Positions 13,242 to 21,056 of a DNA stretch of 40,898 nt are shown here, in pieces; within the stretch, counting starts at the first letter, position 1; the number at the start of each line of letters is the position of its first letter. The position numbers and the translations under genes are program-made. Location: NCBI GenBank assembly GCA_964441445.1, contig CAYTYO010000004.1:1-40898 (forward strand). The letters are read 5' to 3'. Below the pieces are notes generated by a model. The model worked only from the letters and a program-made list of their open reading frames with translations, did not search any database and was not told where the DNA came from. The stretch is from XYB1-FULL-44-23 sp964441445. Lineage in GTDB: Bacteria; Patescibacteriota; Microgenomatia; CAZETR01; Amesbacteraceae.

Positions 13242-13514
13242 ATGAGCACTGAACAATGTTGGTCATGCGGCTCACCCTGTAGTGAATGTCTTGTTAACTG
13301 TTTAATCACTCCTTGTTGTGACAATCCTCATCCGCAAGAAGTCAAAGCACCTGAGAGCGTCCCTCCGCACTGTGGTGGTGAACAGGAAACATTACCCGGG
13401 TTATTAAACGAAAAAAGATTTCGTTTATGCTGTGAATGCCATCGGCCATGGAAATGCGACTACTATGAATGGATACAAGGTCCCTGCCCCCATTGCGGCG
13501 CCAGAGGCATGTAA
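13242..13514 (+). CDS. Small Cys-rich, probable zinc-binding protein
   Basis: 90 residues with 15 cysteines arranged as CWSCGSPCSEC, CCDN, CCECHRPWKC and CPHCG. This looks like two zinc ribbons or knuckles joined by a Pro/Glu-rich linker. It starts 12 nt after the recombinase stop on the same strand and probably shares its transcript. No family recognised. Confidence 0.6.
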   Translation: MSTEQCWSCGSPCSECLVNCLITPCCDNPHPQEVKAPESVPPHCGGEQETLPGLLNEKRFRLCCECHRPWKCDYYEWIQGPCPHCGARGM

Positions 13515-13546
13515 GAACTTAACGCACCAACCTTAACTTTCTTCAG

Positions 13547-13618
13547 TGGATCAGGCAGGAATCGGACCTGCAACGGCCATCTTATAAGGATGGTGCTCTA
13601 CCATTGAGCTACTGATCC
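13547..13618 (-). tRNA. Probable tRNA-Ile with UAU anticodon
   Basis: Acceptor GGAUCAG/CUGAUCC with discriminator A; D stem GCUC/GAGC; T arm GCAGG-UCCGAUU-CCUGC. The anticodon arm is CCAUC-CUUAUAAG-GAUGG. If all five pairs form, the loop has 8 nt with U33 followed by UAU. The alternative stem CAUCC/GGAUG leaves a 6-nt loop. Either way the centre reads UAU, for AUA codons. The T loop begins U-C instead of U-U. CCA is not encoded. Confidence 0.72.
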
Positions 13619-13674
13619 AAGGCCAACAGGATTTTACCCCATCCTAACTGCCTATCACAAATCTTATCCTTATC

Positions 13675-16026
13675 CTACAGCTTCGATCTCTCCGCTATCT
13701 CGTGTTCCACCAACCGCACATCCCGTCCGTACTTCAATCGTGACAATTGTCTTATTGCCTCCGCCATTTTATCGTTGCGCATTGCTCTTTCAGCTTTAAG
13801 ATCCTTGGTCACATCCATCGAAAATGGCACCACCGGCTCATTGTTTACAATTGTCTTAATATACACATGGAACCGCTCAATGTTTAATAAATCCGCTTCG
13901 TTAAATGTCGGCGTAAACTCGTGTTGCAGAAAATTTGCATCAGCCACCCCGGTTCGAAATGACATCAATGTACCCACATTCCCGAAAACCGCATTCTTCA
14001 CTTCGTCTTCCATTTGCGACGTGAATTGGTTGGCTACAATCAAATTCAATTTGTATTTCCTGGCCTCAGACAAAATTGTTGCAAAATCAGGCGTGGCAAA
14101 ATTCTGAAACTCATCTACGTACAAGTGAAATGGTCGCCGCTGTGCCTCAGGTACATCGGCCCTGCTCATGGCTGCCGCCACCAGCCGCGGCACCAGCACC
14201 AACCCCAAAAAGTTACTATTCTCTTCTCCCAACTTTCCTTTAGATAAGTTAATAATCAGGATTTTCCCCTCATCCATCACCTTCCGGAAATTAAAAGCAC
14301 TTTTATTCTGGCCGATAATATTTCTGATTGTTTTATTAGTAATAAACCGTCCGAACTTGGAGACAATATAGTCGAGAACCTCGGACTTGTGAAAATCTGA
14401 GGTCTGCGCAATCTGATCCGTCCAGTACCGCCGTACCAAAGGGTCCTTTACCCGCGGCAGCATCTCCTGCACGAACTCCGGCCGTTGTAGCGCCTGTACG
14501 ACCTCAATAAACGTCCCTCCGTCTACTCCATCCATCACCGTCAACATGGCGTTTCTGATCGCGTGTTCAAACCGGGGACCGATAATCCCGGTTTTATGTG
14601 GATCATACAGTTTGTACATCATTCCGATCACCGCATTGGTCGCCATATGCCGTTCCTGCTCGTTATTTGTCTCTAAAAGATTTAAGCCCATCGGCCACTC
14701 TTCATCCGACGGGTCAAAAAAGATCACATCTTCAGCTCTCTCCGGCGGAATATAGCCCAATAGATCCTCCGCCAAATCATGCGGATCAATTACGCATAAT
14801 CCCTTCCCGGCGCGCATATCCTGCAAAATCATCGTCTTCATCAGTTCCGTCTTTCCCGTACCGGTTCTTCCGATAATGTACATGTGCCTTTCCCTGTCCG
14901 CATCCGATACATATACCGGTCTCGACATTCCCCTAAAAACCGATTTTCCGATATATAAACCCGAAGTCGGAATTCCGGCCGGAGCCGGCGCGCTTTTGGC
15001 CGACAGCCAATGAATATGCGGTGTCTCAACTGTTTTATTCGGGAAGTGGTAAATTGTTGCCAGTTCTTCCGCATTCAAAATTGTCCAGTCATCAAAATAT
15101 GTCATCGGCTGATACCGATATATAAAATCGGTCATAAACATCCCCTTTAGCTTCACTTTTCGGCCCTTAAATCCGTTCAAATCCCCCGAATATTGTTCAA
15201 ACGCGGCTTTAATATTGGCCAAATGCGCCTTTGCCGAATCCGATGAGGCCGAAGACACTACTATCCGAATAGTAGTCCTAAAACCAGGCTTACTCACCTT
15301 ACTCTCCACCGCTTCCATCACCTTGGCATCCACCTTATATGACGCCTTTTCCGGATTAGATTCGTTTTTCTTGGTTCTCCCGATCCATGCCCTGCCCTTA
15401 CTCTTCCAACTATTATCAGCGGGGTAAATAAGTATTTGGATATGTGCCCCTTCTCCGTCTCCCATTTTAGCCAGTGCTGAGGACAAACCTGCCATCGGAT
15501 CAGTTGCCAAATTCTTATATGTTTGCAATGGATTGTATTCCGCGTTCCGCAAAGCGAGCCACGAAAATTCTACACTTCCCTGTTCATCAAATATCGTCGG
15601 TTCATCAACTATTTTTATCTCCGCTCCCGGATATCCACCGTGAATTTGTTTTTCCAAAAGGTCCCGCAATTTTTCCGGCACCACGATATAAAATCTGATA
15701 TCTTCTTTTCTCCCCACAATTTCAAAACTGATATGCGGTTGCACCTGCAGAAACGTTAATAATCCCAATGGACCGTTACTGCCTTTTTTGATCGAATATA
15801 AGCTCGAAAATATCTGCTCCATCGCATCAATTTTTATTTCGTTATCCCGGGGTACCGCCACCTGCAGACACACCATTGCCAAGCTGCTTTTCTCCCTGTC
15901 TTTATGCCGCTGATACAGTATCCATCCGTACACACCGGCGGCTATCAACGCAAACGGGGACGCCACTAAAAGCGCTATCCCGATTATTTCCCACACGATC
16001 ACAAACGGATCCACCCCTGCAAGCAT
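13675..16026 (-). CDS. TraG/HerA-like type IV secretion ATPase
   Basis: 783 residues. One N-terminal membrane span (about 10-35), a long N-terminal region (about 40-360) of the kind seen in CPR homologues, then a RecA-like motor domain. Walker A is GRTGTGKT near residue 390; Walker B is HLYVDEFQNF near residue 645; a later NQFTSQM motif fits the TraG/VirD4 and HerA/DUF87 group. The protein could pump DNA or protein at the membrane. No other type IV secretion genes are visible here, which is normal for CPR genomes. The start at ATG 16026 lacks a strong ribosome site, and the assembly gap follows 47 nt upstream. Confidence 0.83.
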   Translation of the reverse strand: MLAGVDPFVIVWEIIGIALLVASPFALIAAGVYGWILYQRHKDREKSSLAMVCLQVAVPRDNEIKIDAMEQIFSSLYSIKKGSNGPLGLLTFLQVQPHISFEIVGRKEDIRFYIVVPEKLRDLLEKQIHGGYPGAEIKIVDEPTIFDEQGSVEFSWLALRNAEYNPLQTYKNLATDPMAGLSSALAKMGDGEGAHIQILIYPADNSWKSKGRAWIGRTKKNESNPEKASYKVDAKVMEAVESKVSKPGFRTTIRIVVSSASSDSAKAHLANIKAAFEQYSGDLNGFKGRKVKLKGMFMTDFIYRYQPMTYFDDWTILNAEELATIYHFPNKTVETPHIHWLSAKSAPAPAGIPTSGLYIGKSVFRGMSRPVYVSDADRERHMYIIGRTGTGKTELMKTMILQDMRAGKGLCVIDPHDLAEDLLGYIPPERAEDVIFFDPSDEEWPMGLNLLETNNEQERHMATNAVIGMMYKLYDPHKTGIIGPRFEHAIRNAMLTVMDGVDGGTFIEVVQALQRPEFVQEMLPRVKDPLVRRYWTDQIAQTSDFHKSEVLDYIVSKFGRFITNKTIRNIIGQNKSAFNFRKVMDEGKILIINLSKGKLGEENSNFLGLVLVPRLVAAAMSRADVPEAQRRPFHLYVDEFQNFATPDFATILSEARKYKLNLIVANQFTSQMEDEVKNAVFGNVGTLMSFRTGVADANFLQHEFTPTFNEADLLNIERFHVYIKTIVNNEPVVPFSMDVTKDLKAERAMRNDKMAEAIRQLSRLKYGRDVRLVEHEIAERSKL

Positions 16027-16073
16027 ACTTTCATCATAGCAAAAATTGCTTTAACAAAAACTGGAAGGTTTTT

Positions 16074-16173
16074 NNNNNNNNNNNNNNNNNNNNNNNNNNN
16101 NNNNNNNNNNNNNNNNNNNNNNNNNNNNNNNNNNNNNNNNNNNNNNNNNNNNNNNNNNNNNNNNNNNNNNNNN
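16074..16173. other. Assembly gap of 100 N
   Basis: Exactly 100 undefined bases, a conventional scaffold-join length, so the true distance is unknown. It falls inside the short Pro/Glu-rich gene starting at 16409. Frames read across it are meaningless. Confidence 0.99.
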
Positions 16174-16409
16174 CGTTTTTCCACTTCCGGAGACGTCGGA
16201 ATCTCCTGCACCGTTTCCACCGGCTTAGCCGGAGTACTTTCCCGGGAATGCGGTTCTCTTTCTACTCCCCCGCCGTGTCCGCCGGAAAAACTCCCGGCAA
16301 TCTCTTCCAGCCGTTGTTTAAACGTCCCCCCGCTCTTATACATCTGTTGGAAATTTGGCTTTGCCGATTTGTCCGTGCCGGGCTTTGGTTTTACCTGTGA
16401 ATCATCCAT
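16174..16409 (-). CDS. Hypothetical protein, cut by the assembly gap
   Basis: The first 78 residues are visible from ATG 16409: a hydrophilic, probably disordered sequence rich in Lys, Pro, Gly and Glu (KPKPGTDKSAKP, FSGGHGGGVERE), with no membrane span or signal. The 3' end lies in the run of Ns. It stands directly upstream of the TraG/HerA-like ATPase on the same strand and could be a small partner. I do not recognise it. Confidence 0.5.
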
Positions 16410-16428
16410 GCACTTATACTACCATTTT

Positions 16429-16758
16429 TCATCCCCACCAAGTCTGCCACAACCACCCCATAATCGGTGACACCGCCAGAAATACTCGTGTCCAGTGCGT
16501 CACCTGTGTCTTAGTTACTTTTATTCCTAATTTTCCTAAATAATAAACCCAAAACGACCAATCCTTGGCCCCGAACTGCCACCGGGTCAATACACAGTAG
16601 CCCAAAAACCGGCTTTGCATATACAACACCGCAGAGAAAAGCATTAGAAGTGGCCATGCCAGCCAAAAAGGTGACAGCAGCCAGGCCAGAATAAAGATAA
16701 GGTGCCCGATAAATACCAGATAGTAGCTGAAATCTGCTGTCTTCTTTACTTCCGCCAT
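16429..16758 (-). CDS. Small membrane protein
   Basis: 109 residues with two closely spaced membrane spans forming a helical hairpin (about residues 11-50), then an aromatic-rich region (RWQFGAKDWSFWVYYLGK) and a third hydrophobic stretch near the C-terminus. GAGAGGAG precedes ATG 16758. It overlaps the end of the adenosyltransferase gene by 13 nt, so the two are probably co-translated. Family not recognised. Confidence 0.7.
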   Translation of the reverse strand: MAEVKKTADFSYYLVFIGHLIFILAWLLSPFWLAWPLLMLFSAVLYMQSRFLGYCVLTRWQFGAKDWSFWVYYLGKLGIKVTKTQVTHWTRVFLAVSPIMGWLWQTWWG

Positions 16759-17243
16759 AGTTTCTCCTCTCTATTATTACTTAAATTTTCTTTTCTGGCT
16801 ATCACAAATAACGCATCCGACAGCCGGTTTAAGTATCTCCAGGTTACTTTTTTGGCTTCCGCGGTCTTTACCACTTCCCGCTCCGCCCTCCTGGCGACCG
16901 TCCTGGCAATATGCACAGGACCCATAGGATAAATAAAATTAGTGATCGTCGGCAATTTTTCACTGTATTTATCAATCATTCTCTCTAAGCGGGTTACCTC
17001 TCCGCTCGAAATTTTTAACCGACTGCCCGCCAAACCCGAAGATATAGTCATTAAATTGTCCTGCATCCGCTCTAAAACCGCTTGCACCTGTTTATCCGTT
17101 ACCACCTGCCGACAGTATCCGATCCAGCTGTTTAATTCATCTATCGTGCCTAAAGTCACCGCCAACTGATCGCTTTTACTCATCCTGCGCCGCAAATTAC
17201 CTGTTGTTCCGTCATCACCTTTCTTGGTGTAGATTTTTCCCAT
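16746..17243 (-). CDS. Cob(I)alamin adenosyltransferase, PduO type
   Basis: 165 residues, the standard length for the PduO-type ATP:cob(I)alamin adenosyltransferase. The N-terminal KIYTKKGDDGTTGNL is the ATP-binding signature; LGTIDELNSWIG and RTVARRAEREVV are the conserved helices whose Arg and Glu residues form the trimer active site; LNRLSDALFVIAR closes the family pattern. It makes adenosylcobalamin from reduced corrinoid and ATP. The likely user is the B12-dependent ribonucleotide reductase at 18021-20498. ATG 17243 is used; TATAAT ends 15 nt upstream, so the leader is very short. No cobalamin synthesis genes are seen, so salvage is implied. Confidence 0.92.
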   Translation of the reverse strand: MGKIYTKKGDDGTTGNLRRRMSKSDQLAVTLGTIDELNSWIGYCRQVVTDKQVQAVLERMQDNLMTISSGLAGSRLKISSGEVTRLERMIDKYSEKLPTITNFIYPMGPVHIARTVARRAEREVVKTAEAKKVTWRYLNRLSDALFVIARKENLSNNREEKLWRK

Positions 17244-17334
17244 GTCTGTCTGCAAAGAATTATATTATTATATCCGTTCGGGGATATTTGACCATTCTCG
17301 GGTAAAAATATAAACTTAAAACCACAATCTGCCC

Positions 17335-17844
17335 ATGTCAAATTGCATTTCTGTCACTCAAAAGGCCTTTATATCCAACTCGCACTGGCAAATTCTCCTT
17401 ATCAAACACCCTCTTAGCCAACCCAATCACCTGCTATGGGACCTGCCCGGAGACGGATTGGTATTTACCCAAAGTTTGCGCCAAAACCTGATCAAAAACG
17501 TATCCGACGAAACCGGTTTTGCCATCACCACTGTTTCCATCCCGCTTAATGTCACCACCTTTCTCGATCTGACCAACCGCCAAACCCAGGTCGTACGCAT
17601 TATTTATTTGTGCCTGGCCCAAGGCTCACCTAAGCCAAACCTGGATTTCCTCTGGATTGATCCGGCTGAATACCTGCACTACACTTTCCCCGACGAAGGC
17701 TATAACCGGGCTTTCCAAAATTACCTTTCCCACTCTAAACTTGCCTCCGAAGAATTCTTAGGCCAAGGCATCCTCGAACACACGTCCGCCTATCTTCGCC
17801 AACAACCCACTGTTCCCCTTCCTCCCGGCCCCGTCATCGACTAA
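17335..17844 (+). CDS. NUDIX-like protein with degraded catalytic box
   Basis: 169 residues. The beginning (VTQKAFISNSHWQILLIKHP.., LLWDLPGDGL) reads like a NUDIX hydrolase strand and loop, and VSDETGF matches the end of the NUDIX box. The usual Glu after the Gly loop, the Arg-Glu pair and one of the two following Glu residues are replaced, so metal-dependent hydrolysis is doubtful. The C-terminal 50 residues add a tail with no clear match. It reads away from the adenosyltransferase gene. It could be a binding or regulatory NUDIX homologue. Confidence 0.6.
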   Translation: MSNCISVTQKAFISNSHWQILLIKHPLSQPNHLLWDLPGDGLVFTQSLRQNLIKNVSDETGFAITTVSIPLNVTTFLDLTNRQTQVVRIIYLCLAQGSPKPNLDFLWIDPAEYLHYTFPDEGYNRAFQNYLSHSKLASEEFLGQGILEHTSAYLRQQPTVPLPPGPVID

Positions 17845-17881
17845 TGAACCATTTGGGAACAAAACTTTTCCATTTCATTTT

Positions 17882-17910
17882 TTGACTATAGGACTTTCGA
17901 GTGATAGAAT
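17882..17910 (+). promoter_or_regulatory. Orphan promoter ahead of a predicted small RNA
   Basis: TTGACT (17882-17887), a 17-nt spacer and TAGAAT (17905-17910). No gene lies downstream on this strand; the next gene is antiparallel. Initiation near 17917 would reach the terminator at 17990-18010. Confidence 0.62.
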
Positions 17911-17916
17911 TCGGCC

Positions 17917-18010
17917 ACCAATAGGTATCAATTAGCAGAAGAACAGTCTGTTCCACACACCCAATATCGCAAGCACAATTAACTTAATACCCCGAAGCAA
18001 AGGGGTTTTT
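17917..18010 (+). ncRNA. Predicted small RNA of about 95 nt
   Basis: Defined by a good promoter on the left and an intrinsic terminator on the right, with no reading frame between. An internal hairpin GAACA-GUC-UGUUC is visible, followed by an A/C-rich unpaired stretch before the terminator. It does not resemble tmRNA, SRP RNA or RNase P RNA. It is encoded opposite the 3' flank of the ribonucleotide reductase gene but does not overlap it. Confidence 0.5.
17990..18010 (+). terminator. Intrinsic terminator
   Basis: CCCC-gaagcaaa-GGGG followed by five T. It would end the predicted small RNA and any read-through from the NUDIX-like gene. The T-run lies on the plus side only, so it does not serve the convergent reductase gene equally well. 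Confidence 0.65.
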
Positions 18011-18020
18011 GCTTATTTAG

Positions 18021-20498
18021 TTAACACTCACTGTAGCCACATCCGTAACATTTCTTACACCCTTCTTCAAACACTAAAGTTGCCTCCCCGCATTTGGGAC
18101 ATAAATCAGCTCTCTTCCGGAACAGCGGCATTTGTGTATGTCCGTTAGTTACTGGCTGCACCGGCATCTCCTGCTGTTGAGGCTCAGCTGCCTTTACCTT
18201 CTTTTCTGCTCCAAACCCAATCAACCCAAAATGCATCCCTATTGCTCTGCCGACTGCGTCCGGCAGACTTCTCACCTTATTTACCCCAAATCCGACCGAC
18301 CGTCCGCCACCAATTCCGGCCAACTGGTCCATTAATTCTTTGGCCCTTTCTTTCGCCGGCATATGATTCCCAAACCTTAAAGTCGTCGAAATCAATCGTC
18401 CCAGTGCTTCTGCCATCGCTGCCACTTCCGACCCCGCTTTACCGATGGTCACAAACACTTCAAACGGGTTTCCGTCCTCATCGTGATTTACCGTAATAAA
18501 CGCACTCCCCAACGGTGTTTCAATCCGGTAAGTTGCCCCGTCTACCCGTACCGGCCGCGGCTTAATTATCTGATCATGTTTAGCTGCTTCCGTTTCCGCA
18601 ACCGCCGCTTTCTTCTCCTGAGCAGTCCCCAAATTCAGCACCTGTTCTCCTTTACATCCATCCCTAAAAACCGTAATGCCCCGGCAATCGGTTTCCCACG
18701 CCAGCATATACGCTTTCTTAACATCTTCTACCGTCGCCTCATTCCGTAGATTAATCGTTTTCGATACTCCGTTGTCGGTATACTTTTGGAAAGCTGCCTG
18801 CATTCGTACATGCCATTCCGGATCAATCTCGTGCGCGGTTCCGAATACTCGCCTCACATCTTCAGGTACTTCGGTTAAATGTCGTACTGTTCCGTGTTCT
18901 GCTACCTTACTCATCAGCTCGTCGCTGTAAAAGCCTTTTTCTCTGGCCACTTTTTCAAACAACGGATTTACAAATGTCAGGGTTCTGCCTTCGCTCTTTA
19001 CGATATGTTGATACGCAATTGCAAATAAAGGTTCACACCCGCCGGAAGTATTTGCCAATATCCCAATAGATCCGGTAGGTGCAATAGTGGTGACAGTACT
19101 ATTCCGGATCGGCATTGGCTTTCCCAATTTAGCATCCGCATAAATTGACATTTTCCATAACGGAAAAGTTCCTCTTTCCTGAGCTAACTTCTCGCTCTCG
19201 GCATGTCCTTCTTCATTAATAAATTTCATTACCTTTTCCGCCAGTTCCAAAGCCTCTTCACTGTCATATGGAATTCCCAATCCAACCAGCATATCCGCCC
19301 ACCCCCCGATCCCCAATCCTATCCGCCTGATTTTTCTCACCGTCTCCGCAATTTGCTTCAGCGGGAACGGGTTCATCTCGATTACATTGTCGAGCATTCT
19401 TACTGCCGTATGAACCGATTGAGCCAATTTTTCCCACTCCACTTTTCCGTCTTTTACATAGTAATTAAGGAAGATACTACCGAGGTTACATGCATCAAAT
19501 GGGTACAAAGGCTGCTCTCCGCATGGATTAGTACTTTCCACTTCCCACCCGTCAGTTCTTATCGGATTTGCACTGCTGTCATTTATCCGGTCAATAAACA
19601 CCAACCCCGGATCCCCTGTTCGCCATGCCCCTTCAGCAATTTCGTTCCAGACTTTTCGCGCCGATAATTTCCCTACCACTTCATTGTTGTGCGGCGATAC
19701 TAATTCATAATCCTCGTCCTTCTCTAACGCTTTCATAAACTTATCGGTAATAGTTACCGAAATATTAAAGTTAGTTATCCCCCCGTCTTCTTTGCAATGA
19801 ATAAACTCCATAATGTCCGGGTGATCGACCCGCAGTATACCCATGTTTGCCCCGCGCCTCATTCCGCCCTGTTTTACCTGCTGTGTCGCCTCATTGTATA
19901 TCCGCATAAACGATACCGGCCCGGAAGCGACACCCATCGTTGATTTCACTCGAGATCCTTTAGGCCGCAATTTAGAAAAAGAAAATCCGGTTCCACCACC
20001 GGATTGATGAATAAGTCCCTGGTATTTCACCCCGTCAAATATCCCGTCCAAACTGTCCGGAACTGGGATGACATAACAGGCGCTATACTGTAAACCATTT
20101 CCTTTGCCGGCATTCATCAAAGTCGGTGAGTTGGGCAAAAACCACCTGTTCAGCATCTGGCGGTAAAACTCTTTCGCCTCAGCCAAAACTTGTTTTCTGT
20201 TCCACCCGTACTTCACTTCGGCGCTGGCCAGTTCCCATGCTACCCGCCAACACATTTCCTCCGTAGTTTCAATTGGTTTTCCTTCATTATCTTTAAGAAA
20301 ATATCTTTCTTTAAGCACCCGCAGCGCCTGTTCCGTCCACACCGGTGCATCATCTTCAGGTGGAATTTCCGGTTTAGGTCCTGCCAGCTTTTTCACTTTT
20401 TCCACCATTTCCGCAAATGGCATTTCATCCCAAACTTCACTTGTTTTTCTTATCTTTCCCGGCGTTACCCGGATTTTTTGTAGTTTTGCTTCTGGCAT
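18021..20498 (-). CDS. nrdJ: Adenosylcobalamin-dependent ribonucleotide reductase, class II
   Basis: 825 residues. It reduces ribonucleotides to deoxyribonucleotides using an adenosylcobalamin-derived thiyl radical. Seen in order: an N-terminal region, the SACYVIPVPDSLDGI segment with one redox Cys, GGGTGFSFSKLRP, the radical-site motif NPCGEQPL near residue 328, and a C-terminal zinc-ribbon-like CPKCG/CKKCYGCG tail that can carry shuttle cysteines. The order and length match the class II NrdJ family. The start ATG 20498 directly follows the nrdR stop (TAA-ATG), so the two genes are coupled. The corrinoid adenosyltransferase 0.8 kb away would supply its cofactor. Confidence 0.95.
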   Translation of the reverse strand: MPEAKLQKIRVTPGKIRKTSEVWDEMPFAEMVEKVKKLAGPKPEIPPEDDAPVWTEQALRVLKERYFLKDNEGKPIETTEEMCWRVAWELASAEVKYGWNRKQVLAEAKEFYRQMLNRWFLPNSPTLMNAGKGNGLQYSACYVIPVPDSLDGIFDGVKYQGLIHQSGGGTGFSFSKLRPKGSRVKSTMGVASGPVSFMRIYNEATQQVKQGGMRRGANMGILRVDHPDIMEFIHCKEDGGITNFNISVTITDKFMKALEKDEDYELVSPHNNEVVGKLSARKVWNEIAEGAWRTGDPGLVFIDRINDSSANPIRTDGWEVESTNPCGEQPLYPFDACNLGSIFLNYYVKDGKVEWEKLAQSVHTAVRMLDNVIEMNPFPLKQIAETVRKIRRIGLGIGGWADMLVGLGIPYDSEEALELAEKVMKFINEEGHAESEKLAQERGTFPLWKMSIYADAKLGKPMPIRNSTVTTIAPTGSIGILANTSGGCEPLFAIAYQHIVKSEGRTLTFVNPLFEKVAREKGFYSDELMSKVAEHGTVRHLTEVPEDVRRVFGTAHEIDPEWHVRMQAAFQKYTDNGVSKTINLRNEATVEDVKKAYMLAWETDCRGITVFRDGCKGEQVLNLGTAQEKKAAVAETEAAKHDQIIKPRPVRVDGATYRIETPLGSAFITVNHDEDGNPFEVFVTIGKAGSEVAAMAEALGRLISTTLRFGNHMPAKERAKELMDQLAGIGGGRSVGFGVNKVRSLPDAVGRAIGMHFGLIGFGAEKKVKAAEPQQQEMPVQPVTNGHTQMPLFRKRADLCPKCGEATLVFEEGCKKCYGCGYSEC

Positions 20499-20945
20499 TT
20501 AATTTAACTTTTCAAATAATTTTTCAAATTCAGAAATGTCCGACAGTTCAAAATACACACTCGCAAACCTGATCCATGCTACCTTATCGATATTTTTCAA
20601 TCGCTTTAAGACCATCCGCCCGATTTGTTTTGACGGCAGCTCGGTAACTTCTTTTCGCCGCACTTCCCGCTCCACGTCGTCAGCCAGCTGGTTAATTAGG
20701 TCTATTGATACCGGTCTCTTATCAAATGACCTCACCACCCCGCTTACGATTTTTGCACGGTCAAACGGTTGTCTGCTCCCGTCTCTCTTTATGACAAACA
20801 TCGTGGGCCCTTCCACCCGTTCGAAAGTGGTAAATCTTTTTTGGCATTTATCACACTCTCTTCGCCGGCGTAAAGATTGGCCATCGTCAGCCACTCTCGA
20901 CTCCAATACTGAAGTCTCGGCCTGCGCACAAAATGGACATTTCAT
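20499..20945 (-). CDS. nrdR: Transcriptional repressor NrdR
   Basis: 148 residues, the standard NrdR length. An N-terminal zinc ribbon (CPFC and CDKC) is followed by RRRECDKCQKRFTTFER, then the ATP-cone domain (VIKRDGSRQPFDRAKI..). NrdR senses ATP/dATP and represses ribonucleotide reductase genes by binding paired NrdR boxes. It is encoded immediately upstream of nrdJ in one transcript, so it should autoregulate the pair. No close match to the standard box is visible at the promoter; a different palindrome lies there. Confidence 0.95.
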   Translation of the reverse strand: MKCPFCAQAETSVLESRVADDGQSLRRRRECDKCQKRFTTFERVEGPTMFVIKRDGSRQPFDRAKIVSGVVRSFDKRPVSIDLINQLADDVEREVRRKEVTELPSKQIGRMVLKRLKNIDKVAWIRFASVYFELSDISEFEKLFEKLN

Positions 20946-20990
20946 AAATTTGTAAAGTTCTGCTTCCCACTAAATGTAGGGGCGGACATC

Positions 20991-21033
20991 ACATTAAAAC
21001 ACTAGAAATTCTCAGTCAACTAGTAATAACTAG
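20991..21033 (-). promoter_or_regulatory. nrdRJ promoter with an adjacent palindrome
   Basis: On the minus strand TTGACT (21019-21014), a 17-nt spacer and TAATGT (20996-20991). Directly upstream of the -35 box is the inverted repeat CTAGT-TATT-ACTAG (21033-21020), a candidate operator for NrdR or another regulator. Confidence 0.5.
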
Positions 21034-21056
21034 ATCAAAAGCACTCATCTCCGTGC

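Noticed and set aside
15999..16409. 136-residue frame crossing the N run
   Set aside because: The frame is only continuous because Ns are read through. The true length of the gap is unknown, so only the part before the gap is kept.
18880..18910. A fourth CTCATCAG match (hammerhead core complement)
   Set aside because: It lies inside nrdJ coding sequence and has no flanking stems or GAAA element in the right place.
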